Assembly (NCBI GenBank): GCA_023101725.1
Contig: JALJCO010003433.1
Span: forward strand, 62,001 to 126,000
From: Atherinomorus stipes
Lineage: Eukaryota; Chordata; Actinopteri; Atheriniformes; Atherinidae
DNA: 64,000 nucleotides
Direction of reading: 5' to 3'
In this document: positions 34,901 through 49,100 of the stretch, one piece after another
Layout: the number at the start of each line of letters is the position of its first letter
How positions within the stretch are numbered: position 1 is the stretch's first letter
Translations under genes and position numbers: made by a program
The notes under the pieces: model-generated
What the model saw: the letters and a program-made list of their open reading frames with translations, nothing else
What the model was told of the DNA's origin: nothing
Database searches by the model: none

Positions 34901-37900
34901 AGGATCCTTTTTGGGTGTGCTCTTGTTGGTGCTAGCTAGTTCATCTTCAGAGCTCGAGGAGAAGCTGGCAAAGCTTCCGTTCTTGCTCAGCTGGCCCAAG
35001 TGAGGAGTGTGCTTCTTCCCCTTTACAAGAATACGCCCCCTAAGTTCCTGAAAGGAAGGTCATTGGAACAAATGACTTAATTAGAAAACCAGACACCCAG
35101 AGAGCTCTGAAAGAGGGCCCAGCTGTGCGTTTGGGTGTGTGTGTGTGTGTGTGTGTGTGAGCACCTCGGGAGAAGGCAGCTCTCTCAGTGGCAGGTCACT
35201 CAGAGGCTTGGTGAGCAGTTTCCTGCCCAGGATGGTGCGGAGGTGTTTAGCCATGACTGCCTGCTGCTCCACAGAACAGTGATTCTCCAAGGACAGGATC
35301 AGAGGGTATGGGGATGCCTGGAGGGGATATTGCATACCAAGTCTTAAGCTGAATAATTAAAATGCAATCGGGCCAAACAAAAGAGACGCAGTACCCAATA
35401 TTAACAATTAGGCAGGTTAAAACAAAAATCAAGTTACCTTGAAGGCAAAATGGGCGATGGTTTCAATGACTTCCTTAAAGAGAACTTTAGAGGTGAGGGT
35501 GTGGCCGTGGTAGATGACAGGCTCACCTTTATCTCCATCCCAGCAGTCCAGCTCCACACAGCGGCAGCCCTGATTCAGAGCTCTGACGGTGACAAAGACA
35601 TTTTAAACCACAGAAAAATCCTTGTGGGTACATTTTGGGATGGACTGCAGCTGAAGAACACGCTACTCAAAGATGTCTGAATACCGAATGTATGGCTCAG
35701 AGCTGCTGGCGCTGGTAACCTGGTCCTTGGTGAGGTAAGTGTTGTGTGATGAGGAGATAAAGTAATGGGCCAGAGGGCGGCTCATGTCCTGGTAGACTCT
35801 GGTTTGGTCAGGGTTGAAGACATCGTTCTCCCGAGACAGCATGTACATGGTGAAACCGTTCTGAGTCATGAACAGGTTCTTCTGAGCTGCAGTAAAAATG
35901 TTATCTTTCAGAGGGATTATCTGTCATTGTTATGGTGTTTATATCAAAATACTGTTGTTAGAATACAGGATCTGGTTTAAGGAATCAATTTTCAAGCAAA
36001 TAATATCTAACAGATAAAGTACTTTTGACCCAATTCTACCTTAAAGGGATACCGTGTAACTTTTGGCCACAACGGGTCCTAAACCTGTAACTTCCCACAG
36101 TTCCACACAACTGTCGAAAATTTAAACAGTCTATCGGTATTTTGGAATCGTCTTTGCAGACCACTTTGATCAGCTGATATCGAAGTCATCAAGCCATAAA
36201 GCAAAGTGCTCCGGGTCATATGATCCAATGAGAGACAGATGTGCTCCTGCAAAGTTACAATGTCTGGTTGTTGAGGAGGGCAGCCCCACTGGAGTATCGA
36301 CATATGTCATGTGCTGTATACTGACCCCAGAAATCATCTATTATTACTCACATTAGGCCTGGGGTCTGCAACCTTTTTAAAAAGACAACTTATAATTTTT
36401 AATAAATACTTACTTCATGAAATTTGTTGCCATTGAACCACACTTTTATTTTGACTTTTAGGTTTTGGAAAACAAAACTACATCAGTGTATAAGGGCCAC
36501 TGAAGAAAAAAAAATTCTGGGATAAAAATCTCTGAAAAAGTCAGAATTATGACTTTTCCCCCAGAACATATAAAAAAAAATCAGGAGATTTTTTTTTCAA
36601 TTTCTGAAAAAGTCAGGATTCTGATGTTTTTCAGATATTGAAAAAACAAACAAAACAATTTTTTAAAAATGTTCTTGAAAAAAGTCGGAAATCTCAGATT
36701 AAAGTCAGAATTTTGACTTTTTTCTCAGAATTCGTTTCCTTCAGAATCCTCTTCTGTACAAAAAAAAACCAAACAAAAAAACATAAAAAACCTTTTCCAA
36801 AAAAAGGGATAGTTCCATTTTTCTTTATGGGTTTTTGCTTTTCTCAGACTATGTTACAGAAGAACCCCGGAATTTCCAAGCTAATGAGAAGAGAAACTGA
36901 TGTAGAAAAAAATGACTGGTAAAAATTCAATTGAAAAGCTGCTAAAACCTACATTATCATCTATATTTTTACATATTACTCAGTTCTTTATCATTTGTAG
37001 TCAATGTTATTGAGAGCTATTCTGAAAGGTCCAAAGAGCCACTTGTGTCTCTGGAACCGCAGGTTGCAGACCCGTGCATCAGGCCAATGTTAGGGTCAAA
37101 AGTTACACAGTATCTCTTTAAATCAAACCACTTTTTCTCATCAAATCAAAGTGCATCACGTTTTGTGCAGCAGCAGGATGTGACTGTTATCTCTGCAACA
37201 AACATGTTAATGGTAACAGGCTAAAATATTGTTTTATTGTAAGCAGACAACATAGAAAATGTGTACAAAGTGTTTTCATAACACTTTAGAATCCACCTTT
37301 AATTCCTTTAATGACCGCTCATGGGGACCTACCCCAGTCGTTGAGCTCATAGGTGAGAATCAGACTCTGAGCATGATTGAATGAGGCGTCCTCTCCTTGG
37401 TCTCCCAGGAAGTCACGCAGCTCCGCAGTGGAAAGCACACAACCGTTACTTGAATAACGTCTAAACACGGCATCCAGCTCAGGCCGCCGCAGCAGCTCCC
37501 TGCAGAACTCCTCCGTCTCTGCGTGATCCAAACGGCCATCGCCGGATCGGTCGCACCGCTGGGATTCAAGGGAGAGGCGTGAGTTGATAAAGATAAACTA
37601 AACACAGCGAGAGGAACGGGCATATTTCAAATGGAGAGTGGTTTTGTTTTGGGAGTGCCTTGAATTCCCTGTGGGGAAAACAGCTTCATAATAACACAAC
37701 ACAGCTGTGCACACTTTTAAAAACATGACGGGTCAGTGTTAGAAATTTTATGGGCTATAACAGAGCACCGAGGGGGATAGTAGGCAGTAATCCCCTCAAC
37801 GAAGACATGAACGGCTCTTCATATGTTGTGGGAAAGATAAGAGGGAAGGGATGAAGATGTAGAGGGGAGCTGGTGGTTGGACTGCCGCTGGCTCGGTAAT

Positions 37901-40147
37901 TGAACACAGACTCTGGACTCCATGGTGCCAGAGAAATATAACACCACACTAACTAGATAACAAACAATTCTCCACTTCTAGGCCTGTATTCCCTTTTCAT
38001 GCATTCGCACAGGAATCTGCTGATATCAGTACTTTCTAATAACGAGGAGATGGATCCTGAGGTCTCACATGACCCTGACCTTGAATAAAGAGTAGGCGTA
38101 CTGCTCATTCAGGTCAATGTTGATCATCTGTAGCAGCCGTGTGACCTCATCGTAGCTCATTTTGCCGTCCTGGTTCTGATCCGCTCGCCTCAGATAACCA
38201 CGGATCCAATTGTAGAGAGTTAAGGAAAAACAAAAAATGCCTGAAATATGAAGCTAAAAAGCAAAGGCAGCCTTTGCATTAACTTACTTTACTTTTCTAG
38301 ATTATGCTTCCTAATGAGGAGATCTCATGCAGTATTGCTAAATTGACTGTTTTTCAATTGACTGCACTCTTTTTCCACAGCTATCATGATTTGTTTCTTG
38401 TTTTTCTTTCTTTCTTGTTGGTTTAAGAGATTAATGAAGCCTGAGTTATTACAGTTTTTGCTCATATGTACAAGAAAATGTTTTCACTGATGGTGAAATT
38501 AAAGATAAGAGAAATATAAACCAAGCAGCAGGGATGGTCATACATCTGATACCTACACTGACACCGTTCTCTATGAGAGACTATAACTCAGCAGTGATAG
38601 TTGGACTATATTTAGGCAGAGCTTTTTTATTTTGTCATTACTGCTCACCACAGCTATGTTCAGGACGTAGGATGGCACATCTGATAACAGCCAGTCACCA
38701 TAGCAATGCTGCCTCAGCTATATTTGTTCTGGTATATTGCAAATGCATTATGACAGGATATTGGTCCAGCTTTTCCTTCTGCGTCATGTTGGCAACGCGC
38801 TCCTTCAGCAAGCGGAGCCCTCGGACCCAGCGCTGGGCTTCATCCGCACAGGGGGACAGCAGGTCCAGGCTCTTCCTGGCTCCTTTGAAGACCACCGTGA
38901 AGCACTGGTTCTCTGGGACCGACCCGGACAGCCGCCTGAGCGCCTCTGACTGGCAACCCTCGCGCACACACTCCACCTCCGTCACCGCAACTGGGAGAGA
39001 AAGGGAGGGAGGGTAAACAGCAGTGGGAGATCTTGACACTGAGCCGCTGAGGTGATTTTAGGGAATCATAAATCCCATTAGGCGGTACGACATAAAGAGA
39101 CTGTAAAATGTGATGAGCCGACGCCTGGACATTGTTCAACATGAGATCTTTTAACACATCAAAATAAAATCAAAGCCCGGATATTCATTCTGTTTCTGAG
39201 CTCATAATAGGTTTATATTAAAGTAAACAGAGTCGGTTAGATTCTTAATAGAGCCTATTATGAGGTGTACTGTCATCCATCACTGTGAATCTGATGTTTG
39301 AGAGGAGACCTCAAGCTCTTTATGAAATTTAAGTCAGGTGAGGAAAGGGCTGACTCATTATCTGTTCATCTTTGAGGCCTTTCCTGGCAAGTCTATGGAG
39401 TATTTCCTCAACTTACAGCAATAGCCGGTGCTAGGCCAAATTCCAGCCGCCATGGCACAACTAACAAACGTTGCTAAGCAACAGGTGCCCCGACTGTGGG
39501 GAACTATTTTATTCTTAGCGTAAAACATCAGAACAGCAGAGGAGGAAATGTCCAGTTCAACATACAGGAATAGCCGGTGCTAGCTAAAGGTGCTAGCACA
39601 AATTCCAGCCGCCGTCACTCAACTAATAAACGTTGCTAAGCAACAAGTTCCCCGACCTGGCCTCGACTGTGGGGAACTATTTTAATCTGAGCGTAAAACA
39701 TCAGAAAGTTATTTGACCCTCGCAAAAATAGAAGACTTTAATTTGAATTGTATTTTTTGCAAGTAGCCGTATAAGCTACATAAAGATAACAACCTTCCTG
39801 TACTCCTGCTTGAAGAAAGTATGTTTCAGGACATACAGCACAAACTGAAATTCTATTACATCTCCTACACTGTTAATCAGCAGCTTGCAGATTTAACAGT
39901 GTCGTAGTAGAGTAAATTAAATAGGTTACACCATCATCCACCTAAATTATGGACCAATCCTATTTTTAATCTAACAGGTGTCAGAATATTATAAATTTGA
40001 CTTCTGTGTCAACCACAGTGTCATACCACAAGTTAGAGGTGCACAGGTGGTGCACTGCAGATGTGTTGGTTTATTCTCTGTAACACTGAACAAGGAAACT
40101 TTAAACACATTGAGAAAAAAAATGACACAAAAGTCACAGTGAGTTAC

Positions 40148-40182
<35 letters not shown>

Positions 40183-43100
40183 CTACAAGAGCTCTTGCTC
40201 TAGTGTCGCTGAAAGTGTTGACACTGCCTCCTTCTCCATGTTTGTAAAGAAAAATCCAAAAGCCACCCATAATTTTCCAGCTATGCAAATTAAGTAATTG
40301 ACAATTTTTATATGCATTGGCTACGTTCAACAACAGATGTTCTTAATCTCGTGGAATTTTACCTGGTTAAATGAAGGTTGAATGAAATAATGTAGGGATT
40401 TCAATATCATGTATTATTTTGTGTCTATTTGGCTAACCATATTTTTAAATTTGCAATATCCTTTGTTAAAACTTTATTAAGTTAGTTTTCACCCATCAGC
40501 TGGATGGTTGTGCATCTGTTGTCACCAGTAGTCTTCTGCTTCCTTACTGGGAAACATGTCAGATATTTTACTTTGCTGCATCTATGGCTGGTGCTTTTTT
40601 CTTTTCAAGTCTCTGTCTCTGCTCCACCTTTCCTTTCACCCGTCGATCTCGCTCCATGTTGTCACTAGAGATGAAGGTGTAGGAGGAGGGGGAGGGGGGT
40701 GCAGCGTTGTCACAGACAGCCTTACAGTAAGAGAGGAGGGGTGTTGGTGTGTTTGTGGCTATTGTTGCTGCGTCTGTGTGAGCCACATGGATCGCGTGAT
40801 CAAGCGTGACTCGACCTGATTGTACAGTTGCCGAGTGGGCCAGTTTGGCAGCCAGTGCACCGGGAAATGTCCCGGTGCTCCCGATGGCCAGTTTGCCACT
40901 GGCCCTGAATCAAAGCCAGCAGCACCCCGTCCCCACTGTTCAACATGTTGACGCCCCGCTTCCCCCTCCTGAGCCGCCAGATGGTGGACCAGAATCTTCT
41001 TGAAGCCGTCCAGAAGTCATTCTCCATGGCCTCAAATTCCTCCCACTATTAAGTATTTTCTTCAGTGGCAGCAGAACCTGGATTCTGCTTGGCCTGCTGG
41101 TACCCATCAGCTGCCTCAGAAGTCCCACAGGCCAAAAGGCTGGACAGGACTTGATCCAATGTTGATGGTTTAACTTATGACTCAGTTGTTGTCATCTTAA
41201 GCATTGTTCTTTGAAACATATTTCTTAATCTTTCAGGCACTTTGGAGTCATAAAATAAGGCACTGGATGATAATTTGTTCTATACAGCTGTGTCTTCTGA
41301 TTTCTAACTGTGTATATTCATGCTTTACTCCTCAGTCCTATCTCAATACTGTTTAATGCATCTAAAAGCTATTTTACAATTTTACCTTCTCAGTGTCAGT
41401 TGAATAAATCACTTTTAATTTTTTCATTTTACCAAAAGCCCCTTAATAATTATGCACATTAATATAGTGTTAATCCCGTAGGGTCACTCTCTCCCTTCTT
41501 CCACAAATGTTCACCTTGAAAACTTTTTTTCAAAGGCACAGTTTGTCCTAAATAGCAGTTTTTAATCATTTTGTCCAAAGGGGGTCACAGTACTAAAAGA
41601 AGAAGAAAAAAATTATTTATAAATATTTGCAGGAACAGGAAAGCAACATATTCATACAGCACAGGAGCTGCTGTATTTCTACACATTGATGATTGCTCAG
41701 TTAGGCAATAACCAGTGTCTGTCTTGACAATGGCCTCATTCTCTTACTGGAGGCAATAAAAGCTTCTGCTCTCCACCTCTTCAAAATTACTCAACATTCC
41801 TCCTTTGTGGTTATCCCAGAGACGTGGCAAAACTGACATCCATATGTGTATAGTGGAACACAAGTTTTAAGTGGTGCATCATGTGCCAAGTGCTTTGGAG
41901 CAGCAGAGACAACTTTGCACAACGGGCGTCAGATCAAACTGGACATGAAGGAGCGCCTGGAGCTTGGAAAAAAAGGAACCCAGCCAAGCTTTCCTCACAC
42001 ACAGATTTGATCCTGCTGGTGTGGCTTTATCACTGTTTGTCCTCTGAAGTGATTGGCCTGCACTCACAGTTGTCATGTTGTCATCTCTGCACGGAGTGTT
42101 CGAACTCATCTGCTTGGCGTCTAATTCAGGCTGCACTACAATTAAAGACGGCCTTCACCACCAGCTGACCCACAAACCTACCCACCTCCCCGCTCTGAAA
42201 GTCTAGCAGAGGGTTAACATTAAACTGCATTCCAGCATCAGTACAAACAGAGCAGAGGTGGGAGAGTCAAAGGTCAGGCAACAAGGAGGGCAATAAAAGA
42301 GAGATACTGTTCTCATTCGTACCAGCTGACACTTTTCCACTTGTAAACTTTTATTCCAAGAGAAAAATTAGCTGGAAAAATGGAAAAGTGGGAGATTTTT
42401 AAAAAAATGTTCTCTGCAGATCTGCAGAAAACAGTCAGAAGCAAAGTCTTTGTTTTCCTTCAATCACTCTGCCAGCGTTTTGTGTTTGTGTAATTTAGGC
42501 CATCGCTGTGACTCGGAGTTGCTTTGATAGAGCGAGCTCTAACAAGATGTGTCCTACATACTGTACTGACATCCTCAAACTGATTCCCTGAATAACTCCA
42601 TCAAAGATGCTCATACTTTCCCTCTGCTTGCTGCAACTCAACATCCTATTGTATAAAATTCTTTCCTCACTAATACCACCTTTACAGAGAAGAGTCTCAA
42701 ATGTGTCCCCATGTGGTTTTGCACATGTGAAAGAAATAACTGGCACACAAGAAACGGGTGGTTCTGCAAGATTTTCAAGGTCATAACGTGTGAAATCAGT
42801 AAAGTGCAGGAAACCCATCCAAATTCCCATCTGAAAGTCATAAAATCATGATAAACCTACAGTCGTCCTCAAAATTATTCATAACCTCCAATTAAAGAAA
42901 AAAAAATCAGCTCTCAATGAAACAAGTTGAAATTGACAAAAAAAAAGAATAAAAATTCTTGATAAATCATGACATTTATTTTGAATTGTGTTTCAACAGA
43001 AATATTAAAAACAAACACAAAAAATAAAACAAGTAAACAAGAATGATGGGGCTCCGTAGCTAAAATTTTGTTGAACACTTTGAGGCAATCACTGCTATTA

Positions 43101-46100
43101 GGTGTTTTCTCTAATGTTCAAAAAGACTTTGTAGCTGTTGACAGATATTTTGGTCCACTGCTCATGGGAAAGATGCTGTAATGCAGGGGTGCCCAAGTCC
43201 AGTCCTCGAGAGCTACTATCCTGCACATTTTGGTTGCATCCCGTCTCCAACACACCTGAATCAAATGAATGGCTCGTTATCAAGCCTCTGCAGAGCTGAA
43301 TGACATGCACATGAAGGAATTAGCCATTTGATTCAGGTGTGTTGGGGAGGGTATGTTCTAAAAATTACAGGATAGTAGCTCTTGAGGACCGGACTTGGGC
43401 ACACCTGCTGTAATGTGTCTGGGATAGTTTTGTTTGTTTTAATTATTTTCAACCAGTTAAAAAATACAATATTTTATTTCACCAAATTAAAATTTTGCAA
43501 ATTTTCATTTATTATTAGTTTCTTTAGTTTCCTGTTATCTGAATAACTGATGTAATTTTAGCCTTTTTTTTTTAAATTGGAGGGTATGAATAATTTTGAG
43601 GACGACTATATAATAACATGGTGTGAAATCCATGCAAATTCCCATGTAAAACCATATAACATGTGAAACCCACAAAAGTATGTGAAGCCCATATAAATTC
43701 CCATGTAAATTCTAACATGCAAAACCCATGTAAATTCCCATGCGAAACCAATAAAATATAAAAACCATATAATATGTGAAAGTCACATAATCTCATGTGA
43801 AGCCCATAAAAATTCCCACGTGACACCTATCCAATCACATGTGAAACCAAGCAACAACCTCCGGTGGCCAACTATGAAGCTACCTGGAAGAAGGAAATAT
43901 TTGTAATTCTCTCTTCATCCGCTAGAGGCTGGCTGCAAAACATAGCAAATTCCCATAGACTCCTATGTTAAAAAGACCAACTTCACAGCAGAGATAAACA
44001 TGTTTGCAGCCTGGTTTAAAAAATCATTTTAGGTTTAATAAGTCAAGTTTACCTTCATGTCAACTGTGAGGGGGGTGAATTTTTTTTATAACTCATCCAT
44101 TTAGATGTTAGTTAACCTTGAAATTACACATAATTAGGGGCGTGTCCTTTTGATTGACAGGTGGCAGACCGGCCTGCCGACCGGTGGCTCCTAGTTAGCT
44201 CCTTGTTTGCTCTCGGTTGGGTCTCAGGCTGTAGCAGAGTAGCACAACGGTGGTTTTTAGTCAGCTAATAGCAAACCTAAGCGTTTCTTACCTTTAGCCC
44301 GTCGTTTAGGGGGCTAATCTTCGTTAGCTCCCGTTAGTTTCGAGTTAGCTCAGTTAGCGTTTAGCCCAGAGTATATCAGCTGTCAATCATTTGCCCCAAG
44401 GCCGCTCTGTGCCCATTTTTGTAATTTCAGGGAGTGACGACACACATGACATGGCGAAGATGGCGATGATGTGAACGCCCAACTGGCTTCATTTGAAGCC
44501 CTTCAGAAACCAATGCGCCACGTGAGCGGAAAGTTCGTCCCCTTTTTTACGGTCTCTGTGTGAAACCTTTGTAAATTCCAATGTGAAACTTACATAATCA
44601 TGTGAACTCATATAAATACACTGAATGTTATACCTATGTAAATTCCCATGTGAAATGTATACATGTGAAACCCAGATTATTTCTCATTTGAAAGTAATAA
44701 AGTCTGGGGCTGCTATGATTAGTTGATTAATCGACTAATTGTCAACTATCAAAATAGTCTGTCACTAATTTCATAATCGACTAATTGCTTATTGTTTATA
44801 AGCTTTGTTTATCTCCAATTTGCCACCGTACCTTCCGCTGCCATGTCTGCCTTTCTGTCTGGCTAGCTTTTCTTGAATACTTTATTGACATAAATAAACA
44901 CGCACACTACCCGTCAAAAGTTTGGACACGTTTTCTCCGTAGATCCAATGAGAAAGTGTCCAAACTTTTGACTCGTACTGTAAACGTGCTACAATTTTTC
45001 GCTACAATCCAATTAGTCGACTAATCAACAAAATAATCAGTGACTAGTTGATTATCAAAATAACTGTTTGTGACAGCCCTCATAAAGTCATGCTAAACCC
45101 ATTTAGATGTGAAACTCATGTAAAATTCCCACGTTAAACCCATGTAACAACTCATGTGATTATATAGGTTTCGCATATTAAAGTGAAAATGTTCCAGAAC
45201 ACTGTGCAGTTTTTCTGTAAGGGCATACCGAGAATAACTACATTCACAATATTCTGATTTGTTTTACAAACAATTCCTTAAACACTCTGGAAGGGAGCAT
45301 ATCAAAGGATCAAAAGAAGGCACTCACAATCATATCAGATCAAATAAAAAATAAATCAGATTTGCTTTCACAAAACAACACTGAAGCAGCTTGAAAACTG
45401 AATTATCTTTAAAATAGCTACTGAGTTTGTATGCTGATGAGACAAACAGCCAACAGGGGTAGAAGCTGCACTGGTTTCCAATTAATTTTAGGTTCAGTCT
45501 TGGTAACCTGTGGTGATGCAGCCAATTAAACTCAGTTCTCAGTTGTCTACCCCATTTCTTCCCAGCTGGAAGCAGGAAAAAAGGAGAACTATTGAACAGC
45601 CACTTTTGGGAAAGTCTGTGTATTCTCTGATGCAGAGTGAGGAGCCTCCCAGCCAGATTTACAACCCTTTCCTTCAAAATACTGGAGAAATTTGTTTTAC
45701 ACCAAACCTGGAGCTGGCCAACCATGAAGGCTGATTAGAGTTTCTGTTTAGTTTTGAATATGGCAGAATGTGATGAAAGAATGCAGCCATGTTACAAAAC
45801 CACAGAGTAGAGAAAAACAAGCCATCAAATAAAGCAAAGTAGAGGAAAAGGCGTAGGATAAATCAGAGATAAAACACCTCAACAGCTCTGAACAATGTGC
45901 AAGCTAAATGAGCACACTGACTCACATCCCATCTTGTACCGTGCTGCTGGAAAATCTGCTTCATTACTTCCTTGGATCTAAGTTTCTTTCACTTTTATGC
46001 TTATCTGATTTCGGTGGAGTTTCCTTTCCTCTTTCTGAGCATGCTCAATCTTAGAGCGCTTTTTCCTCTTCCTTTGACTTCCTTTTCCTATTGGCTCATT

Positions 46101-49100
46101 GTCTCAGAGTCCACACACACACTCTAAGAACTAATGGCCATAAAACCCGATTTTAGTCAAACTTACACGTCTGCTGGGATTTGGCTTTGCGGGAGCTCTT
46201 GGTGGACTCGCACCAGACGGTGAGTCCATCCTCCAGCAACCGCAGGCTTCTGCTCTTTTTCCATCTTGAAGAGCGAACTTTCACCATACTGGAGCCTTGC
46301 ATCATAACACGGATGTCTTCATTGTCCAAAAGCCCTGGAGAAAACACACAGGCAATGAAAAATTGCAAATGCTAACGTGAATGGCTCAGTTCGGCACTGA
46401 CTGTTGTTATTGTTTTGCAGGAGTTTAAGGCCCATAAATTCATCCTGTTTGTTCTTATGTACACATAATTCTTTTCCTGAAAAGTAACTTAACTCTTTTT
46501 GCTGTATTTGCCACATTTGATTAACTTTCTGATCATTATTCAAGGGTGGGTGTTTTTAAAATGACTGATTCAGCTACAGCAAAATCCTTGAAACAGACCT
46601 CACATTTGTCAGACTGAACAGCCACCAATTCTCTGCTTCCACCCCAAACCTGCAGCTTATGTTTCATAAACAAACCCTGAAGGAAATAACCTGAGCTTTA
46701 GATAAACCTGTGGGGGAAAGTGGGTCTTTAAAAGTGACTTTATGTTTTAAAGAAGTAAATCTCTGTGAGCTTTTTTTCCCAGTCAAGACTTAAAAAAAAG
46801 AAAACCATACTGTGAGCTACAGAGAAAAGCTGAAGAGAAATTAATTGCTGGGGTGAAACTCCATGATGGCATGTAGATTTATGTTGTGAGGCAGAAACAG
46901 GTAAACAAGCACCAAAGAAAGAAGCTGCTTAAAGGTGCAAAGTGTTTTTCTTGCTGTACTTCCATATTGTAATGCTTCCAACTATTGTCCATGCAAATTC
47001 ATTCAGAGAATCAGCTATTGTTGCCAAAACAAACAACAACAACAAAAAAAAGATACAAATGGTTGTTTTTCTGTATTTACAGGACCATTCAACATGATCT
47101 GGAGAGGATTATAGATAATAATGTAACACCTAAAGCAGTGGCTAAACAAATGGTCAAGTAATACATTAGTACACGCAGAAGAAGCTATAAGAAAGAGTTA
47201 TATCAATTAAAACACATTGCATAAGTTTTCAGTTTTCCTTTTTTTATGTGATTGTACAGAGAATATACAATATTTTCAATTCAAACTTTTGGCTGGATGA
47301 GACAACCAACCTGCTAAAGTCATCGTGGGCAATATTCATACTTTTCAATAGATAATATTATAAATGGACTATGACTCAACCTGGTGCTATCTTGGTAAAG
47401 GTGCTGGAAATGGAAATACTAGATGCAAAAAAAGGACTTAATCTGTGCAATCTGTCGCTTGTCTTTTAAGACCAAAAGCTAACAACAATAAAGTGACAAA
47501 TTTCACAGAAAAAGTATGTGGAAATCCTCTTTTTGCATCCAACTGGTTAATATAGATAATAATAATAATGACAAAATTAATAGTAGTATGTCTGGTCCAA
47601 TGCTTAGGATGATTTCAGAGAGCAAGGCTCACAAGTATTTACAAGACAGCCTCCCTGGTCTCATTCCAAAGGTTCAAATACAACAAATCCACACAGGGCT
47701 CAAAGTGCAATCCAATACTGTCTGTGGCGTTCCAATACCCATTCCAGTACTATCATGCAGTTCCAATACTCATTTTACAATGACTTAAATTCAAAATTAT
47801 GCACAGCCACAATTCCAAGAGTTGGAACACTATGTAGAATGTGAATGAAAACATAATAAAATGATTTGCAGATTTCTTAGAAAAATATTTCATTACCAAT
47901 AGAATGCAGAAAACATATCGCATGTTGAAAGGGGACCTTTTTTTAATTGCATGGAAAATATTAGCTCATATTTTCTAAAGCGCTGGGAGAGAAGCAACAA
48001 AAGGCTGGAAAATGAAGCGGTATGAAAAAGAAACAGCAGGAGGAACATGTTGCAACATGTTAAGTGACAACAAGTCAGTATAACTGGGTATACAAAGAGC
48101 ACCTAAAGTAAAAATCCATTAATTATGGAGAAATGTCATTATAATACTAAATATACTAATACTTATACCATTTATGGAATGATGTCATTATAATCCTTAT
48201 ATGATATTGCAAAATCATAGAATATTCCATGATTTAGAGAACTTTGAACTAGTGGTTTGTTTTCAAACTTTTTGAGCAACTGCAGTCAGACAAATCTAAA
48301 TCCATTTATTCATTCTGATCCATAGGATCACCGCGAGCATCCGGGAATATTTGCCAAAATCGTCACATCCGGTTAGGTAGAAGGTGAAAACATCGCTTCG
48401 TTGCATTGGGGAGCCATTTGATTACCTGCTTCATTACTCGTCAATCTTCATTTATTCTACTTTGGAAATACCGAGAAGTCCCGCTGTGTTTGGCTGCCAT
48501 AAACATCTATCACACGGACAAGAGAATATGTTTGTTCCAGTTCCCAAAACAACAGAAAAAGTCCCGAACAACATGCTAAGTGGCTAGCTGCTATCAAGCC
48601 CATAAATGCTGACAGTTCACGCTTGAAACCATGGAAACATCTAACAATATGTTCAGATCACTTTGTGACTGATAAAAAAAGCATATAATGTGGTCTTACT
48701 TTTTAAACCCTGTAGTTGTTTTTTACTTGTAGTTGATTACTGCCATCAATGTTCCCACATAAGAATAAAAGCATAAAAAGCGGCAGAAAGGCATTTGCAG
48801 CATTATAAACATGCACAGTCATAACCAGTTACATACAGATGAGACTGCCGGTAATTTATAGCTTTATCAATGAGAGTAAACTCCTGAGAAGTACATCAAA
48901 GAAATACCACCATTTCTTAAAAATCCGGGGAAAATTAATATTCTATAAAAAATAAATGGCTTTAACACGGTGCTTACCTGATGAAACCAAATACATCATG
49001 AGATCGGGAAACTGATCATCAGGCTGTTATGTAGCTTCGTCTAACCAGGCTGTAGCAGCAGAAGATGGGCATCACTTAGTCCAACAGATACTAGTTTAGC

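Larger units (their letters stand above)
42775..45180. repeat. Degenerate minisatellite interrupted by transposons
   Basis: Variants of CATGTGAAACCCATGTAAATTCCC recur in four blocks: about 42775-42857, 43611-43860, 44565-44704 and 45082-45175. Unit length varies and copies are diverged. Insertions at 42860-43608 (Tc1-like), about 43860-44545 (other repeat) and 44705-45081 (hAT) split what was one array. The complementary strand shows open frames repeating HGNLHGF, which are array artefacts. Confidence 0.65.
38991..46166. other. plcd3 intron 2
   Basis: Seven-kilobase intron. From right to left it holds unique AT-rich sequence, a degenerate minisatellite split by hAT and Tc1-like insertions (42.77-45.18 kb), another dispersed repeat (43.86-44.55 kb), a GC-rich dispersed repeat (40.8-41.1 kb), an (AAAG)n tract and a tandem duplication at 39.4-39.7 kb. 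No further plcd3 exon is needed for frame. Confidence 0.6.

Noticed and set aside
38695..38761. GT donor after LDQYP as the end of plcd3 exon 3
   Set aside because: GTCATA is a poor donor, leaves exon 4 without an AG acceptor and adds residues absent from the family; the U12 reading is better.
38534..39016. 160-codon plus-strand open frame
   Set aside because: It overlaps plcd3 exon 3 on the opposite strand; homology, splice sites and frame all belong to the minus strand.
43572..43826. Minus-strand frame with repeated HGNLHGF-like peptides
   Set aside because: It is a translation of the degenerate minisatellite, not a repeat protein.
42775..45180. CRISPR-like regularly spaced repeats
   Set aside because: Units vary in length and sequence with no constant spacers, and the DNA is clearly vertebrate.
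45330..45725. 131-codon minus-strand open frame in plcd3 intron 2
   Set aside because: Low-complexity composition and no family resemblance; chance frame in AT-rich intron.
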